DNA from: Argonema galeatum A003/A1
GTDB lineage: Bacteria > Cyanobacteriota > Cyanobacteriia > Cyanobacteriales > Aerosakkonemataceae
DNA: 64,000 nucleotides
Reading direction: 5' to 3'
NCBI RefSeq assembly: GCF_023333595.1
Contig: NZ_JAIQZM010000006.1
Location: forward strand, 124,001 to 188,000
Part shown: positions 18,505 through 26,608 of the stretch, piece by piece
Numbering within the stretch: the first letter of the stretch is position 1
Layout of the letters: each line of letters starts with the position of its first letter
Notes under the pieces: generated by a model
The model's database searches: none
What the model saw: the letters and a program-made list of their open reading frames with translations, nothing else
What the model was told of the DNA's origin: nothing
Made by a program: the position numbers and the translations under genes

Positions 18505-19347
18505 ATGACCATTTGGCAAATTGATTTTTATCGTCGTCCGTTGCAGGATGAAGTCGGGAGTGCATTGTGGGAGTTATTGATTTGCGATCGATCGCGCAGC
18601 TTAACTCATAGCGCCTTCTGTCCCCAGTCAGAAGCCTCTCCCCATTGGATTGTTTGTCAGTTACTGATCGCAGCCGGATCGTATAATCATCTGCCAGATT
18701 TAATTCAAGTGTTTCGTCCCCAATCTTTAGGCTTAATTGAAGCGACTGGAAAGCAGCTGGGAATTCCGGTAGAAGCAACTCGCCGCACTTATGCTTTAAA
18801 GCAATGGTTGCAGGAAAGAGCTAAACAATACCCCAGCATGGAAGGTTACAGCGGCGAAGCTTACGCTCCCCTAGCGATCGAAAAACCACCCCCGATACCC
18901 CTACCAGAAAAATTTTGGGGAGAGCGCTGGCGATTTGCTACACTTAGTGCTGGCGATCTTCAAGAAACATTTACCGAGCGACTTGTTCCAATTCGGGAAA
19001 TGCCAGAATTTCTCTTACCCATCAATCTCGGAATTCCATCAACAGTTGCAGTTCCCGGTGTGGTAATTGATGGTGGAAAGAGATCGATGCAAATAGCTCG
19101 CTGGATACAAGAATCGCACCCAGTATCTCTTAATTATATCTCAGGTACGCCAGATGGTTTAGTATTGGAAACTGGGCTGAACGACAGGTGGGTTGTCGCT
19201 ACTTTTGCAGATGAGGAAGTTTCGGCGGCTGCACAGATGTACGAAGGACGCCTGCTGCTGAGTAAAAAACTGCATTTTTTGTTAGTTCAACCTGATGATT
19301 CGGGAATGACTTACAGTGGTTTTTGGCTGTTGGGAGCAGAGGATTGA
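18505..19347 (+). CDS. Tab2/Atab2-family RNA-binding protein
   Basis: 280 residues from ATG 18505 (MTIWQIDFYRRP), the usual family beginning. In-frame upstream ATGs at 18484 and 18388 lie in CCAATGA repeats and in the RTX remnant, so they are unlikely starts. The C-terminal segment with DGLVLETGLNDRWVVATF and the closing GFWLLG are family hallmarks. In algae and plants Tab2/Atab2 promotes translation of photosystem mRNAs; a similar role in cyanobacterial photosystem expression is inferred. The start codon and its leader are built from a heptamer repeat. rimM follows 111 bases later in the same direction. Confidence 0.85.
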   Translation: MTIWQIDFYRRPLQDEVGSALWELLICDRSRSLTHSAFCPQSEASPHWIVCQLLIAAGSYNHLPDLIQVFRPQSLGLIEATGKQLGIPVEATRRTYALKQWLQERAKQYPSMEGYSGEAYAPLAIEKPPPIPLPEKFWGERWRFATLSAGDLQETFTERLVPIREMPEFLLPINLGIPSTVAVPGVVIDGGKRSMQIARWIQESHPVSLNYISGTPDGLVLETGLNDRWVVATFADEEVSAAAQMYEGRLLLSKKLHFLLVQPDDSGMTYSGFWLLGAED

Positions 19348-19458
19348 GCTATCATCCCCTGATAGTCCTCCTCATGGTGGGCTCGTTCACTAATCTTTAG
19401 GTTGCTTTGCGATTAATTGATTTAATTAACTAATTCTAAACTATATTAGTATTAACGA

Positions 19459-20022
19459 ATGACGAATGACAACTGGTTAGAAATTGGTACGATTGTGTCT
19501 GCTCAAGGACTAAAAGGTGAACTGCGAGTTTATCCAGATACTGACTTTCCAGAAAGGTTTGAGGAACCTGGTAAGCGTTGGTTGCTGCGACCGGGTGAAA
19601 CTGAACCTAAACCGATAAAATTATTAGAGGGTCGGTATATTCCTAATAAAGGAATATATGTGGTGAAATTGGCTGGAATTAGCGATCGCACCCAAGCAGA
19701 GGAGTTACGCGGTTGCAAATTAATGGTTCCTCAAAGCGATCGCCCAACTTTAGAAGAAGACGAATTTCACGTCATAGACTTAATTGGTTTGGAAGTATTT
19801 AACCAATTAACTGGGGAATCTATTGGCGTCGTGGTAGATGTTGCTTCCGCTGGTAATGATTTGTTAATAGTTAATCCTCAGCTATCCACTAGCAATGAAC
19901 CAGGAAAAAAGACCAAGGAAAAACAAATTTTGATTCCGTTTGTGAAAGCGATCGTACCTGTGGTAGATCTTGAAAATGGTAGAATTGAAATCACACCGCC
20001 GCCCGGTTTGTTGGAAATTTGA
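19459..20022 (+). CDS. rimM: Ribosome maturation factor RimM
   Basis: 187 residues. Binds ribosomal protein S19 and assists 30S head assembly. The N-terminal RimM domain begins [19 protein letters not shown], and the C-terminal PRC-barrel starts near [13 protein letters not shown] and ends with [30 protein letters not shown], all typical. An insertion of about 15 charged residues ([11 protein letters not shown]) sits before the last strand. It is likely transcribed alone or after tab2. Confidence 0.95.
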   Translation: MTNDNWLEIGTIVSAQGLKGELRVYPDTDFPERFEEPGKRWLLRPGETEPKPIKLLEGRYIPNKGIYVVKLAGISDRTQAEELRGCKLMVPQSDRPTLEEDEFHVIDLIGLEVFNQLTGESIGVVVDVASAGNDLLIVNPQLSTSNEPGKKTKEKQILIPFVKAIVPVVDLENGRIEITPPPGLLEI

Positions 20023-20174
20023 AACTCAGATCTTGCATAAGTAGAATTATACCCGCAATCAGTACATTGGGTTTGTCGCAATTTGTTAGCGATCGCCGCT
20101 TGAACCGTCCCAATCAACTTTCGTGTAGACAACAATAGAAGTATTTGCCTTGAAAAGCAGACTCCGTAAAGCCT

Positions 20175-20486
20175 TCAGGCAGGGTTGTCATTTTCTTCTA
20201 GAATCGCTTCAATATCTTGGGCTGAATGGATTACTCTAACAACTTCTATAAATTCATCATTCGCTCTGTAAAAAATGAAGTATTTCTTAAAGTCTTTAAT
20301 TGCCCATTTTCTTAGCTCAGTCTTGTATATTTTGCCCATTCCAGGCATCAGAGCTAACTGAGCAAAAGTCTGTCTTGCCGAGTCAAAAAACCTCAATGCT
20401 ATGTCGAAGTTATCTTCAGCAATGTAATCAAAAGCATTTTTAAGGTCGAGAGTTGCTTTCGGTTTGACAATAATTTTTCTAGTCAT
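20175..20486 (-). CDS. parE: ParE/RelE-family toxin
   Basis: About 103 residues from MTRKIIVKPKA. An ATG two codons upstream (20492) is also possible. The fold pattern of ParE is visible: KATLDLKNAFDYIA, PGMGKIY, ELRKWAI.DFKKYFIFYRA and VVRVIHSAQDIEAIL. ParE toxins inhibit DNA gyrase, RelE toxins cleave mRNA; this one looks closer to ParE. The start overlaps the antitoxin stop by 8 bases, the usual toxin-antitoxin arrangement. It acts in the cytoplasm and is autoregulated with its antitoxin (known for the family). Confidence 0.88.
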   Translation of the reverse strand: MTRKIIVKPKATLDLKNAFDYIAEDNFDIALRFFDSARQTFAQLALMPGMGKIYKTELRKWAIKDFKKYFIFYRANDEFIEVVRVIHSAQDIEAILEENDNPA

Positions 20487-20742
20487 GCCCATTCCGCTTA
20501 TTGAACTTATCAACAAGCTCAGTTTTCATTTGCTCCCACCATTCGTCATTTATTTCAATAGATTCACCACTGTTCAGACCTTCCAGCAGCATAGCATCGA
20601 GTTTTGCTTGGGCTACACGCTTCTGTTCTTCATGAATTAAATGCCGAAGATATTCACTCGTGGTACTGTAACCTCCTTCTTGTATCTGCTCTTGAATGAA
20701 GTCTTTCATCGTATCTGGCAGAGAGATGTTTAATGTAGTCAT
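20479..20742 (-). CDS. parD: ParD-family antitoxin
   Basis: 87 residues. N-terminal ribbon-helix-helix: TTLNISLPDTMKDFIQEQI then GGYSTTSEYLRHLIHEEQKR, diagnostic of ParD. The acidic C-terminal part (ESIEINDEWWEQMKTEL) would wrap the toxin. First gene of the pair, translated upstream of the toxin with an 8-base overlap. The complex should repress its own promoter, located in 20743-20826. Confidence 0.9.
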   Translation of the reverse strand: MTTLNISLPDTMKDFIQEQIQEGGYSTTSEYLRHLIHEEQKRVAQAKLDAMLLEGLNSGESIEINDEWWEQMKTELVDKFNKRNGHD

Positions 20743-20826
20743 AGGTGATTTCCGACAGACTCATATTTAATATTGGCAAAATTTAACAATATTTGTCAAG
20801 TGCAACTTCAGCTCATCCAAATGCGG

Positions 20827-21009
20827 GGACACGGCATCATCAATATGTCGGTAATACCAAAATTTTAATTATAGCAACCGCCAAGACGGTTAGGGCAACT
20901 CCAACTCTTGCTTCTGGTTCATAATCCCTTACGGAGTAACCTTTTCCCTCTTCCCTCAACGCTCGCCCCTAGCAAGAAAGCCCCTAGTCCCTAGCTATAT
21001 GCCGTGTCC
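20827..21009. mobile_element. GGACACGGCAT-type MITE-like element, long copy
   Basis: 183 bases with perfect 11-base inverted ends GGACACGGCAT / ATGCCGTGTCC. The left part matches the copy at 6441-6495 (AATATGTC, AATTTTAATTAT). The right part seems to be extra material containing AACCGCCAAGACGGTT (20876-20891), a palindrome also found at 61167-61182, and a CCCCTAG-rich stretch. It ends 14 bases before the histidine kinase stop. Confidence 0.65.
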
Positions 21010-21022
21010 GAGTGCGATCGCG

Positions 21023-22441
21023 CTAGACTAAAGGCAACATAATTTCAAACTCCGTGCCGCTGTCAACTTGCGATTCTCCTTCCGAGACGTTAAGCACATC
21101 CGCATCGCTTTGGGAATGCGATCGCATCACAAATTTTCCCCCATGTTTTGCAGTCACAATTCGATAACTAAGCGCCAAACTTGTTTCTTTTTCAGTACGT
21201 CTTTCGATGGAGAAAGATTCCAGAATCTGCTTTTGCGCGTTCTCAGATAAACCAGGCCCATTGTCCGCAATTTTAATCAAAACCCAGCGAGGTAATGGTT
21301 CACCTGTATTTGCCGCAGGTTCCAGGGAACAAACTTTGGTTGTGATTTCAATCCGAGGTTTGCGGCCTGGGTTCTGTCGGATTCCCCCCTGAAATTCTAT
21401 CGCAAATTTTTGGTGAACCGCCTCATTGAGCAAGGAATGAACAGCATTAATGAGGATATTCATAAATACCTGATTTAATTGCCCAGCAAAACAAGGTACA
21501 GGCGGTAAATTTCCGTAATTTTTGACAATTTCGATTTCACTTGTCAGACGGCTTTTCAGCAGCAGCACGATACTATCTAGCAAAGAGTGCAAATCGGCTG
21601 GCTTCGGATAAACTTCATCAATATGGCAAAAGTTTTGCAGACTTATTACTAATTTTTTTAACCGTTCCGCTCCAGTTTTGATACTCTCGATCGCACGCGG
21701 TAAATCTTGTCGTAAAAAATCAAATTCAATATCTTCTTTTAGTTCGGCGATCTTGTTGGGGATCTGGGGCAGGTGGTTTTCGTAAGCAGAAACGATCTCC
21801 ATCAAACTTTCGGTGTACATCGATACATGAGTTAAGTTCCCCCAAATAAAACCCACCGGGTCTAAAATTTCGTGTGCAACCCCATCCACTAAACGCCCCA
21901 AACTAGCCATTTTCTCACTTTGAATCATTTGGGCTTGGGCGCGTTCGTACCGTACCTGAGTTTCTATGCCTCGAATTTGCCAGTAGGCGATATGTAATTC
22001 ATGAATATCTAACATTTGATAAATGTTGGGTTCGGTTTTGACTACAACGGGTTCTCCCAAAAGTTCGGGCGCTCGCCGCAGTGCGTGCTGAGCTGCCGCC
22101 AAAATCGGCATACTATCCGGCAGAACTAAAACGTCAGTGCGAGCATAGGTGTAGAGAATGTGCAGCGGTTTGTGCAAAAATAGTTCCAGTCTGTGAGGAC
22201 GGATCAGGTATTCCAACAACCTCAGCCGCGAGAGCATCCCGGCAAATTTACCATGATCGACCAGGATAGCTCCAGGCAGTCGGGGATATTTCTCAAAAAC
22301 GCGGGCAACTTCTATACCCAGGCAGTCGATTGGAACTTGAAAACTGTACAGTCGCAGTTCTCGGAGGGTTGATTCTATCGTGAGGTCTCGATCGCTGCCC
22401 TCGGACAAGTGCGGGGGAGAGACAATATTGTTGTTTGGCAC
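21023..22441 (-). CDS. Sensor histidine kinase with shared N-terminal CBS-like domain, degenerate ATP lid
   Basis: 472 residues, GTG start. Residues about 20-155 form the sensor domain shared with the next two genes (STLRELRLYSF...GAILVDHGKFAGMLSRLRLLEYL), resembling CBS modules. The kinase core has an H-box with His190 (GVAHEILDP), an N-box (NQVFMNILINAVHSL) and a G1 box (IADNGPGLS). The G2 box that reads KGTGLGLAI in the neighbour is EKETSLALSY here, so the ATP lid glycines are lost and catalysis may be impaired. No membrane segments, so a cytoplasmic sensor. Last gene of a three-gene tandem set on this strand. Confidence 0.85.
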   Translation of the reverse strand: MPNNNIVSPPHLSEGSDRDLTIESTLRELRLYSFQVPIDCLGIEVARVFEKYPRLPGAILVDHGKFAGMLSRLRLLEYLIRPHRLELFLHKPLHILYTYARTDVLVLPDSMPILAAAQHALRRAPELLGEPVVVKTEPNIYQMLDIHELHIAYWQIRGIETQVRYERAQAQMIQSEKMASLGRLVDGVAHEILDPVGFIWGNLTHVSMYTESLMEIVSAYENHLPQIPNKIAELKEDIEFDFLRQDLPRAIESIKTGAERLKKLVISLQNFCHIDEVYPKPADLHSLLDSIVLLLKSRLTSEIEIVKNYGNLPPVPCFAGQLNQVFMNILINAVHSLLNEAVHQKFAIEFQGGIRQNPGRKPRIEITTKVCSLEPAANTGEPLPRWVLIKIADNGPGLSENAQKQILESFSIERRTEKETSLALSYRIVTAKHGGKFVMRSHSQSDADVLNVSEGESQVDSGTEFEIMLPLV

Positions 22442-22574
22442 GATGCTTCCGACCTATAACTATGCAGAAAACTGGATTTAGCTCCTCAAATAGCCTACCA
22501 TTTCCACAAGTTTTGGTTCTATCCAAACAACACAGAGCAGTAGGTGAGCATTGCCCATCCACCCAGCCAATATT

Positions 22575-23942
22575 TCAACCCAGGGGCAGCAGGATCTCAA
22601 ATTCTGTTCCAGTACTCTGTGGCGATTCTCCTAGCGCATCCGCGTCGAGGAGCGATCGCGATCGCAAATTCAATTTACCCCGGTGCTTTTCTGTCACGAT
22701 TTGATGGCTGATCGCCAACCCCAGTCCCGTTCCCTTCCCAACAGGCTTAGTAGTAAAGAAAGTTTCAAAAATCCGCCCCTGAATTTCCAGCGGGATACCA
22801 AACCCGTTATCAGCAATGCGAACGGCTGCCCATGTATAATTATCAACTTCTATCACTTCAGTAGCAATTTCTATTTGCGGTCTCCATCCATAAGTAGGTT
22901 CTGCGTTCGATTCTTTCTTATCCATCAGTGCATCGATCGCATTACTAATAATATTCATGAATACCTGACTCAGCTGACCTGAGTAACAGGGTACTGGCGG
23001 CAGTTCGCCATATTTTTTCACCACTTCAATACTGTGTTTGACGCGGTTATGCAGAATTAACAGGGTACTTTCAAGGCATTCATGCAGATCGACTGCTTTT
23101 TTATTACTCTCTCCCATATGCGAGAAATTACGCAGACTATTAACTATCTTGACTAATCGCTCTGTCCCCATTTTCATGCTGTCAATCATTTGCAGCATAT
23201 CTTCTTGTAAAAACTCAAATTCTATTTCTGCCTTAATTTCCTTCACTAGCGGCGGTTCTTTTGGAATTTCTCGATCGTAAGCTGAAATTAATTTAATCAG
23301 GTCTTGGCTGTAATTCGATAGGTATTCCAAATTTCCCGAAATAAAGTTAACTGGATTTATAACTTCGTGAGCGACTCCAGCCACCATCTGTCCCAAACTC
23401 GCCATCTTTTCGGTTTGCATCATCTGAGACTTGGTTTGTTCTTTCAGTAGCCGTGTTGTCAGTTCGTGAATGTGCGACTGGGCGATCAGTAATTGATGTA
23501 CATCTAACAATTTATAAAATTTAGGCTCAATTTCAACTACAATCGGTTCGTAAAGTAGCTCCGGCGATCGCTGCAAAGACCGCCTAGCTGCCATCACAAT
23601 TAAAGTATCGCTTGGAAAAATTAAAATATCGGTATGGGCCAATACATATAAACACTTAATCGGTCGCTTTAAAAACAGTTCCAGTCCGTAGGGGCGACTC
23701 ATACACTCTAAAAATCGCCGTCTGGAAATCATTCCCGCAAACTGACCGAGGTCTGTCAAAACAACTCCTGGCAGCAGCGGGTTATCTTCTAACGCCTGTG
23801 CTACTTCACTGCCTGGGCGATCGCTTTCTATACTAAAATCATAGAGAGACAAGTTTTGGAGGGTTGAGTCCAAACTCAGCCCTTGGGTTTCTGATGAGTG
23901 CAGAACTGACATTTCGGGATATGACTGTTTTAAAGCAAACAT
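22575..23942 (-). CDS. Sensor histidine kinase with shared N-terminal CBS-like domain
   Basis: 455 residues from ATG 23942 (MFALKQ), chosen because the paralogue at 24289 starts MFVAKQ; a TTG five codons upstream is also open. Sensor domain at about 20-165, a short coiled linker, His192 in GVAHEVINPVNF, N-box QVFMNIISNAIDAL, G1 IADNGFGIP, intact F/G2 boxes FFTTKPVGKGTGLGLAI. Cytoplasmic, with no receiver domain and no response regulator adjacent, so its partner is unknown. About 80 percent of sensor-domain positions look identical or similar to the diguanylate cyclase paralogue. Confidence 0.9.
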   Translation of the reverse strand: MFALKQSYPEMSVLHSSETQGLSLDSTLQNLSLYDFSIESDRPGSEVAQALEDNPLLPGVVLTDLGQFAGMISRRRFLECMSRPYGLELFLKRPIKCLYVLAHTDILIFPSDTLIVMAARRSLQRSPELLYEPIVVEIEPKFYKLLDVHQLLIAQSHIHELTTRLLKEQTKSQMMQTEKMASLGQMVAGVAHEVINPVNFISGNLEYLSNYSQDLIKLISAYDREIPKEPPLVKEIKAEIEFEFLQEDMLQMIDSMKMGTERLVKIVNSLRNFSHMGESNKKAVDLHECLESTLLILHNRVKHSIEVVKKYGELPPVPCYSGQLSQVFMNIISNAIDALMDKKESNAEPTYGWRPQIEIATEVIEVDNYTWAAVRIADNGFGIPLEIQGRIFETFFTTKPVGKGTGLGLAISHQIVTEKHRGKLNLRSRSLLDADALGESPQSTGTEFEILLPLG

Positions 23943-24145
23943 AACGTTATGTCTCAATAAGTTTCTTTAGTTTGTATAACATGATTCATTATAATCTATT
24001 GTTTTTAGGTATGTTTTTTTTAAATCAAAACTTTAGATTTGGAAATTTTTAACCTGATAAAAACCTTATTTTAACTAAAGCTTAACCTAATTGCTGTAAA
24101 TAAACCGCGCTGAATTGGTTACTTTTAAATATTGGGAATTACTGA

Positions 24146-24236
24146 TAAGTAGGTGGGCATAATTAAACGTAAAACTGCCAGGCGCTTAGAAACCCGGTAA
24201 CTCCTGCTTTCACCGGGTTTCTGGGAGTTCAGTAGC
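24146..24236. mobile_element. MITE-like element B, reversed decayed copy
   Basis: Begins TAAGTAGGTGGGCATAATTA, matching the complement of the right half of 17349-17455, then an imperfect AGAAACCCGGT hairpin (24188-24198 with 24212-24222) and GGGAGTTCAGT. The far inverted end is not recognisable. Followed by a TGTAGGTTGGGTTGAG hairpin (24239-24273). Both lie in the 346-base gap between two signalling paralogues. Confidence 0.6.
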
Positions 24237-24238
24237 TT

Positions 24239-24273
24239 TGTAGGTTGGGTTGAGGCGCTCAACCCAACCCACA
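24239..24273. repeat. TGTAGGTTG-type hairpin
   Basis: TGGGTTGAG and CTCAACCCA pair across a GCG loop, preceded by TGTAGG. Same family as 15980-16062. It lies 16 bases after the stop of the diguanylate cyclase gene on the minus strand and may act as its terminator. Confidence 0.5.
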
Positions 24274-24288
24274 AAGAAATGGCTATAG

Positions 24289-25338
24289 CTAGAGAACGCT
24301 GACGCGATCGCGTCCCAACGCTTTGGTGCGATAAAGTGCCCGATCGGCTGCCGCGATCAAGCTTGCAGGCGTTAATTCCGAGTCAGGAACGATAGTAGCT
24401 ACACCCAAACTTATGGTCACATAAGGTATAACGCAGGACTTGATATGAGGGATTTGTAGCGCTTTGACATTCATTCGGATTTGCTCTGCTAAGGTGACAG
24501 CACCAGCTGCTGAGGTGTTAGGCAAAATCACAGCAAATTCTTCGCCTCCATAACGCGCTACTAAATCTGCCGGTCGCTTTACAGAAGAACTAATTGCTTG
24601 CGCGACTTGCTCCAAACAAGCATCTCCTCCTAAATGGCCGTAGGTATCGTTATAGCTTTTGAAACAATCGATATCGCACATAATCAAAGAGAGCGGTAGT
24701 TGCTCGCGGCAAAGTTCGTGCCACTTGCTGTCCAGGTATTCGTCAAATCTACGACGGTTAGCAACTTTGGTCAAGCCGTCAGCAGTGGCGAGGAGCTGTA
24801 ACTCCAGGTTAGCTTTCTCAAGCTGTTGATAAAGTTTACCAATTAGTTGAGATGCTAATTCGTGAATTTGCGATTGAGCGACAAGTAATTGATGGACATC
24901 TAACAATCTATAAACCTTTGGCTTTATTTCAACGACAATCGGTTCGTAAAGTAGTTCTGCCGATCGCTGCAAAGACCGACTAGCTGCCATCACAATTAAA
25001 GTATCGCTTGGGAAAATTAAAGTATCGGTATTGGCTAAAAGATATAAAGATTTAATCGGTCGCTTCAAAAAAAGTTCCAGTCCGTAGGGACGACTCATGT
25101 ATTCCAAAAATCGCCGCCGAGAAATCATGCCCAAAAGCCGATTGCGTTCTGTCAAGATAACTCCAGGCAGCAGCGGATTATCTTGAAATGCCATAGCTAC
25201 TTCGCCACCAGGTCGATCGCTTTCCACTGTAAAATTGTACAGCGACAACTCTTGCAGCGTTGACTGCAAACTGAGTTCCTTCGTCTGTAACGTAGCTAGA
25301 ACTGATAAGTCGAAAGAGATCTGTTTCGCAACAAACAT
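24289..25338 (-). CDS. Diguanylate cyclase (GGDEF) with shared N-terminal CBS-like domain
   Basis: 349 residues. Residues about 20-165 are the sensor domain shared with the two histidine kinases downstream (GVILTERNRLLGMISRRRFLEYMSRPYGLELFLKRP). Residues 180-345 are a GGDEF domain with active-site GGEEF at 264-268 and an inhibitory I-site RPAD at 255-258, five residues before it, so it should make cyclic di-GMP and be product-inhibited. No membrane segment. First of the three tandem paralogues. Confidence 0.93.
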   Translation of the reverse strand: MFVAKQISFDLSVLATLQTKELSLQSTLQELSLYNFTVESDRPGGEVAMAFQDNPLLPGVILTERNRLLGMISRRRFLEYMSRPYGLELFLKRPIKSLYLLANTDTLIFPSDTLIVMAASRSLQRSAELLYEPIVVEIKPKVYRLLDVHQLLVAQSQIHELASQLIGKLYQQLEKANLELQLLATADGLTKVANRRRFDEYLDSKWHELCREQLPLSLIMCDIDCFKSYNDTYGHLGGDACLEQVAQAISSSVKRPADLVARYGGEEFAVILPNTSAAGAVTLAEQIRMNVKALQIPHIKSCVIPYVTISLGVATIVPDSELTPASLIAAADRALYRTKALGRDRVSVL

Positions 25339-25868
25339 TAAGGAATTCCTCGGTCAGTTCTGGGAGTCTATATTGCGAGATGCTGAAAATACCCTGTAAT
25401 ACCACTACTACTTAATTTTTTATTTCTACACAGAGGCAGACGACGCGCAGGTGTTCCAGGCGCAGCGTAGGTATCTATTGCAGATTAATCCAGAAATTTT
25501 ATACTACCCTATTCTAACTACTTGGAAAATCAAAATATACATAAAATAATATTTTCTAAAAAATTTAAATGCTCGGAATTTTTCTTAACTGTAAGTTAAC
25601 TAATTCTTAAACATTAGATCGTTTTACTTAAGATTTGGAGACTTAGGAGACTTTTGTGCTATCTGCTTTGCAGCCGCTAAGAACCTATTTGAAAAATACC
25701 AGTCGGCGGAGAGAAACCAGGATTATTGTTGGGGAAGAGTGCGATCGCGCGGCTATGAGGAGTTGTTATGCTTTTGTTCAAAAAAATAACATTTTTATTC
25801 CTCTGCTCCTCTGCACAAGCGCTCCCCTGCACAAGCGCTCCTCTGCACAAGCGCTCAAATAGCATAGT
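25339..25868. other. Gene-free region with a 16-bp triple repeat
   Basis: No supported gene. At 25805-25852 the unit GCTCCTCTGCACAAGC is repeated three times (one substitution in the middle copy), with a fourth GCTC. The area upstream of 25338 should contain the promoter of the diguanylate cyclase gene. Short open frames here have no recognisable features. Confidence 0.55.
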
Positions 25869-25895
25869 AAATACGGAAGAGCCGTATTTTTTTAT
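25869..25895. terminator. Hairpin with T-run between converging transcripts
   Basis: AAATACGG and CCGTATTT form an 8-bp stem over AAGAG, followed by T residues on the plus strand. It borders the stop of the minus-strand gene at 25895 and has A residues on its other side, so it may work in both directions. Confidence 0.55.
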
Positions 25896-26365
25896 CAAGG
25901 CATTAACGCAAAAAAGAAATCATCCAGAGTAAACGGCACGTAGGAATGAAACTCCACCTTGGCAATGCCGTGCCGGTTTAATTCTAGCTGCTGGGGCGAA
26001 GATTCCGATTGCCCATCTGGTAGACTGGGCTGGTTAGCTACAGTGCTAGTCTGACCGAGGAAATTTCCCTCCCGGTCATAAGCCGTTAAGACGACAATTC
26101 TGGTACTGCAAACAAAGGCTCCAGCCCAGCAGCTGGGTTTGTCAAAATAGGCACTCAGGCTCATCAGATTTCCCATTGGGATGAGGACTGTCGATCCGGA
26201 TTTGGCCCTAAATCCTGGGTTAGAAGGTTCTATAGCGATCGCACCACTAAACCGGATACCCATGTGGCGATACTGGTCGTTTACGCGCTCAAATGCCGTT
26301 AAATCCTCGAAATCAAGCCGTATTAGCCTTGGACTTGCGAGTTCCATTTGGGCCAGTTGCAACAT
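25895..26365 (-). CDS. Conserved hypothetical beta-rich protein
   Basis: 156 residues, starting MLQLAQMELASP. The segment IRLDFEDLTAFERVNDQY..GIRFSGAIAIEPSNPGF is a pattern I associate with cyanobacterial extracellular or PEP-CTERM-type domains, but there is no signal peptide and no sorting tail here. Predicted to be mostly beta-strands, with two cysteines close together (CWAGAFVC). Possibly carbohydrate-binding; that is a guess from the fold-like pattern. Monocistronic. Confidence 0.6.
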   Translation of the reverse strand: MLQLAQMELASPRLIRLDFEDLTAFERVNDQYRHMGIRFSGAIAIEPSNPGFRAKSGSTVLIPMGNLMSLSAYFDKPSCWAGAFVCSTRIVVLTAYDREGNFLGQTSTVANQPSLPDGQSESSPQQLELNRHGIAKVEFHSYVPFTLDDFFFALMP

Positions 26366-26608
26366 AAGAAGATTAATCTAAACAGCTTAGTAAATGACTA
26401 CACAAAGCAAGCGAGTGATTCCCTGTAATCTCGGTCAAAAATTTTGACCGTTCTCTTTATCTGCTTACAGAATATAGGTTAATACTGAGGCAAGATTCGC
26501 CCTTACGGGTGAAAAGAGGGATATATACGGTTATAGGAAGAGGACTAGATTGGTTAAAATATCTTGACAAATGCCTAGAAATAGATAAAGCTCCTCACCA
26601 CGAATCGA

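Noticed and set aside
19878..20135. Minus-strand frame with a CTDCGY zinc-finger-like piece after rimM
   Set aside because: Overlaps rimM, has no complete domain, and its neighbouring frames are broken. Could be a transposase scrap, but I cannot support it.
25656..25862. 68-codon frame over the 16-bp triple repeat
   Set aside because: Composed mainly of the repeat and A/T-rich sequence, with no motif and no ribosome binding site.
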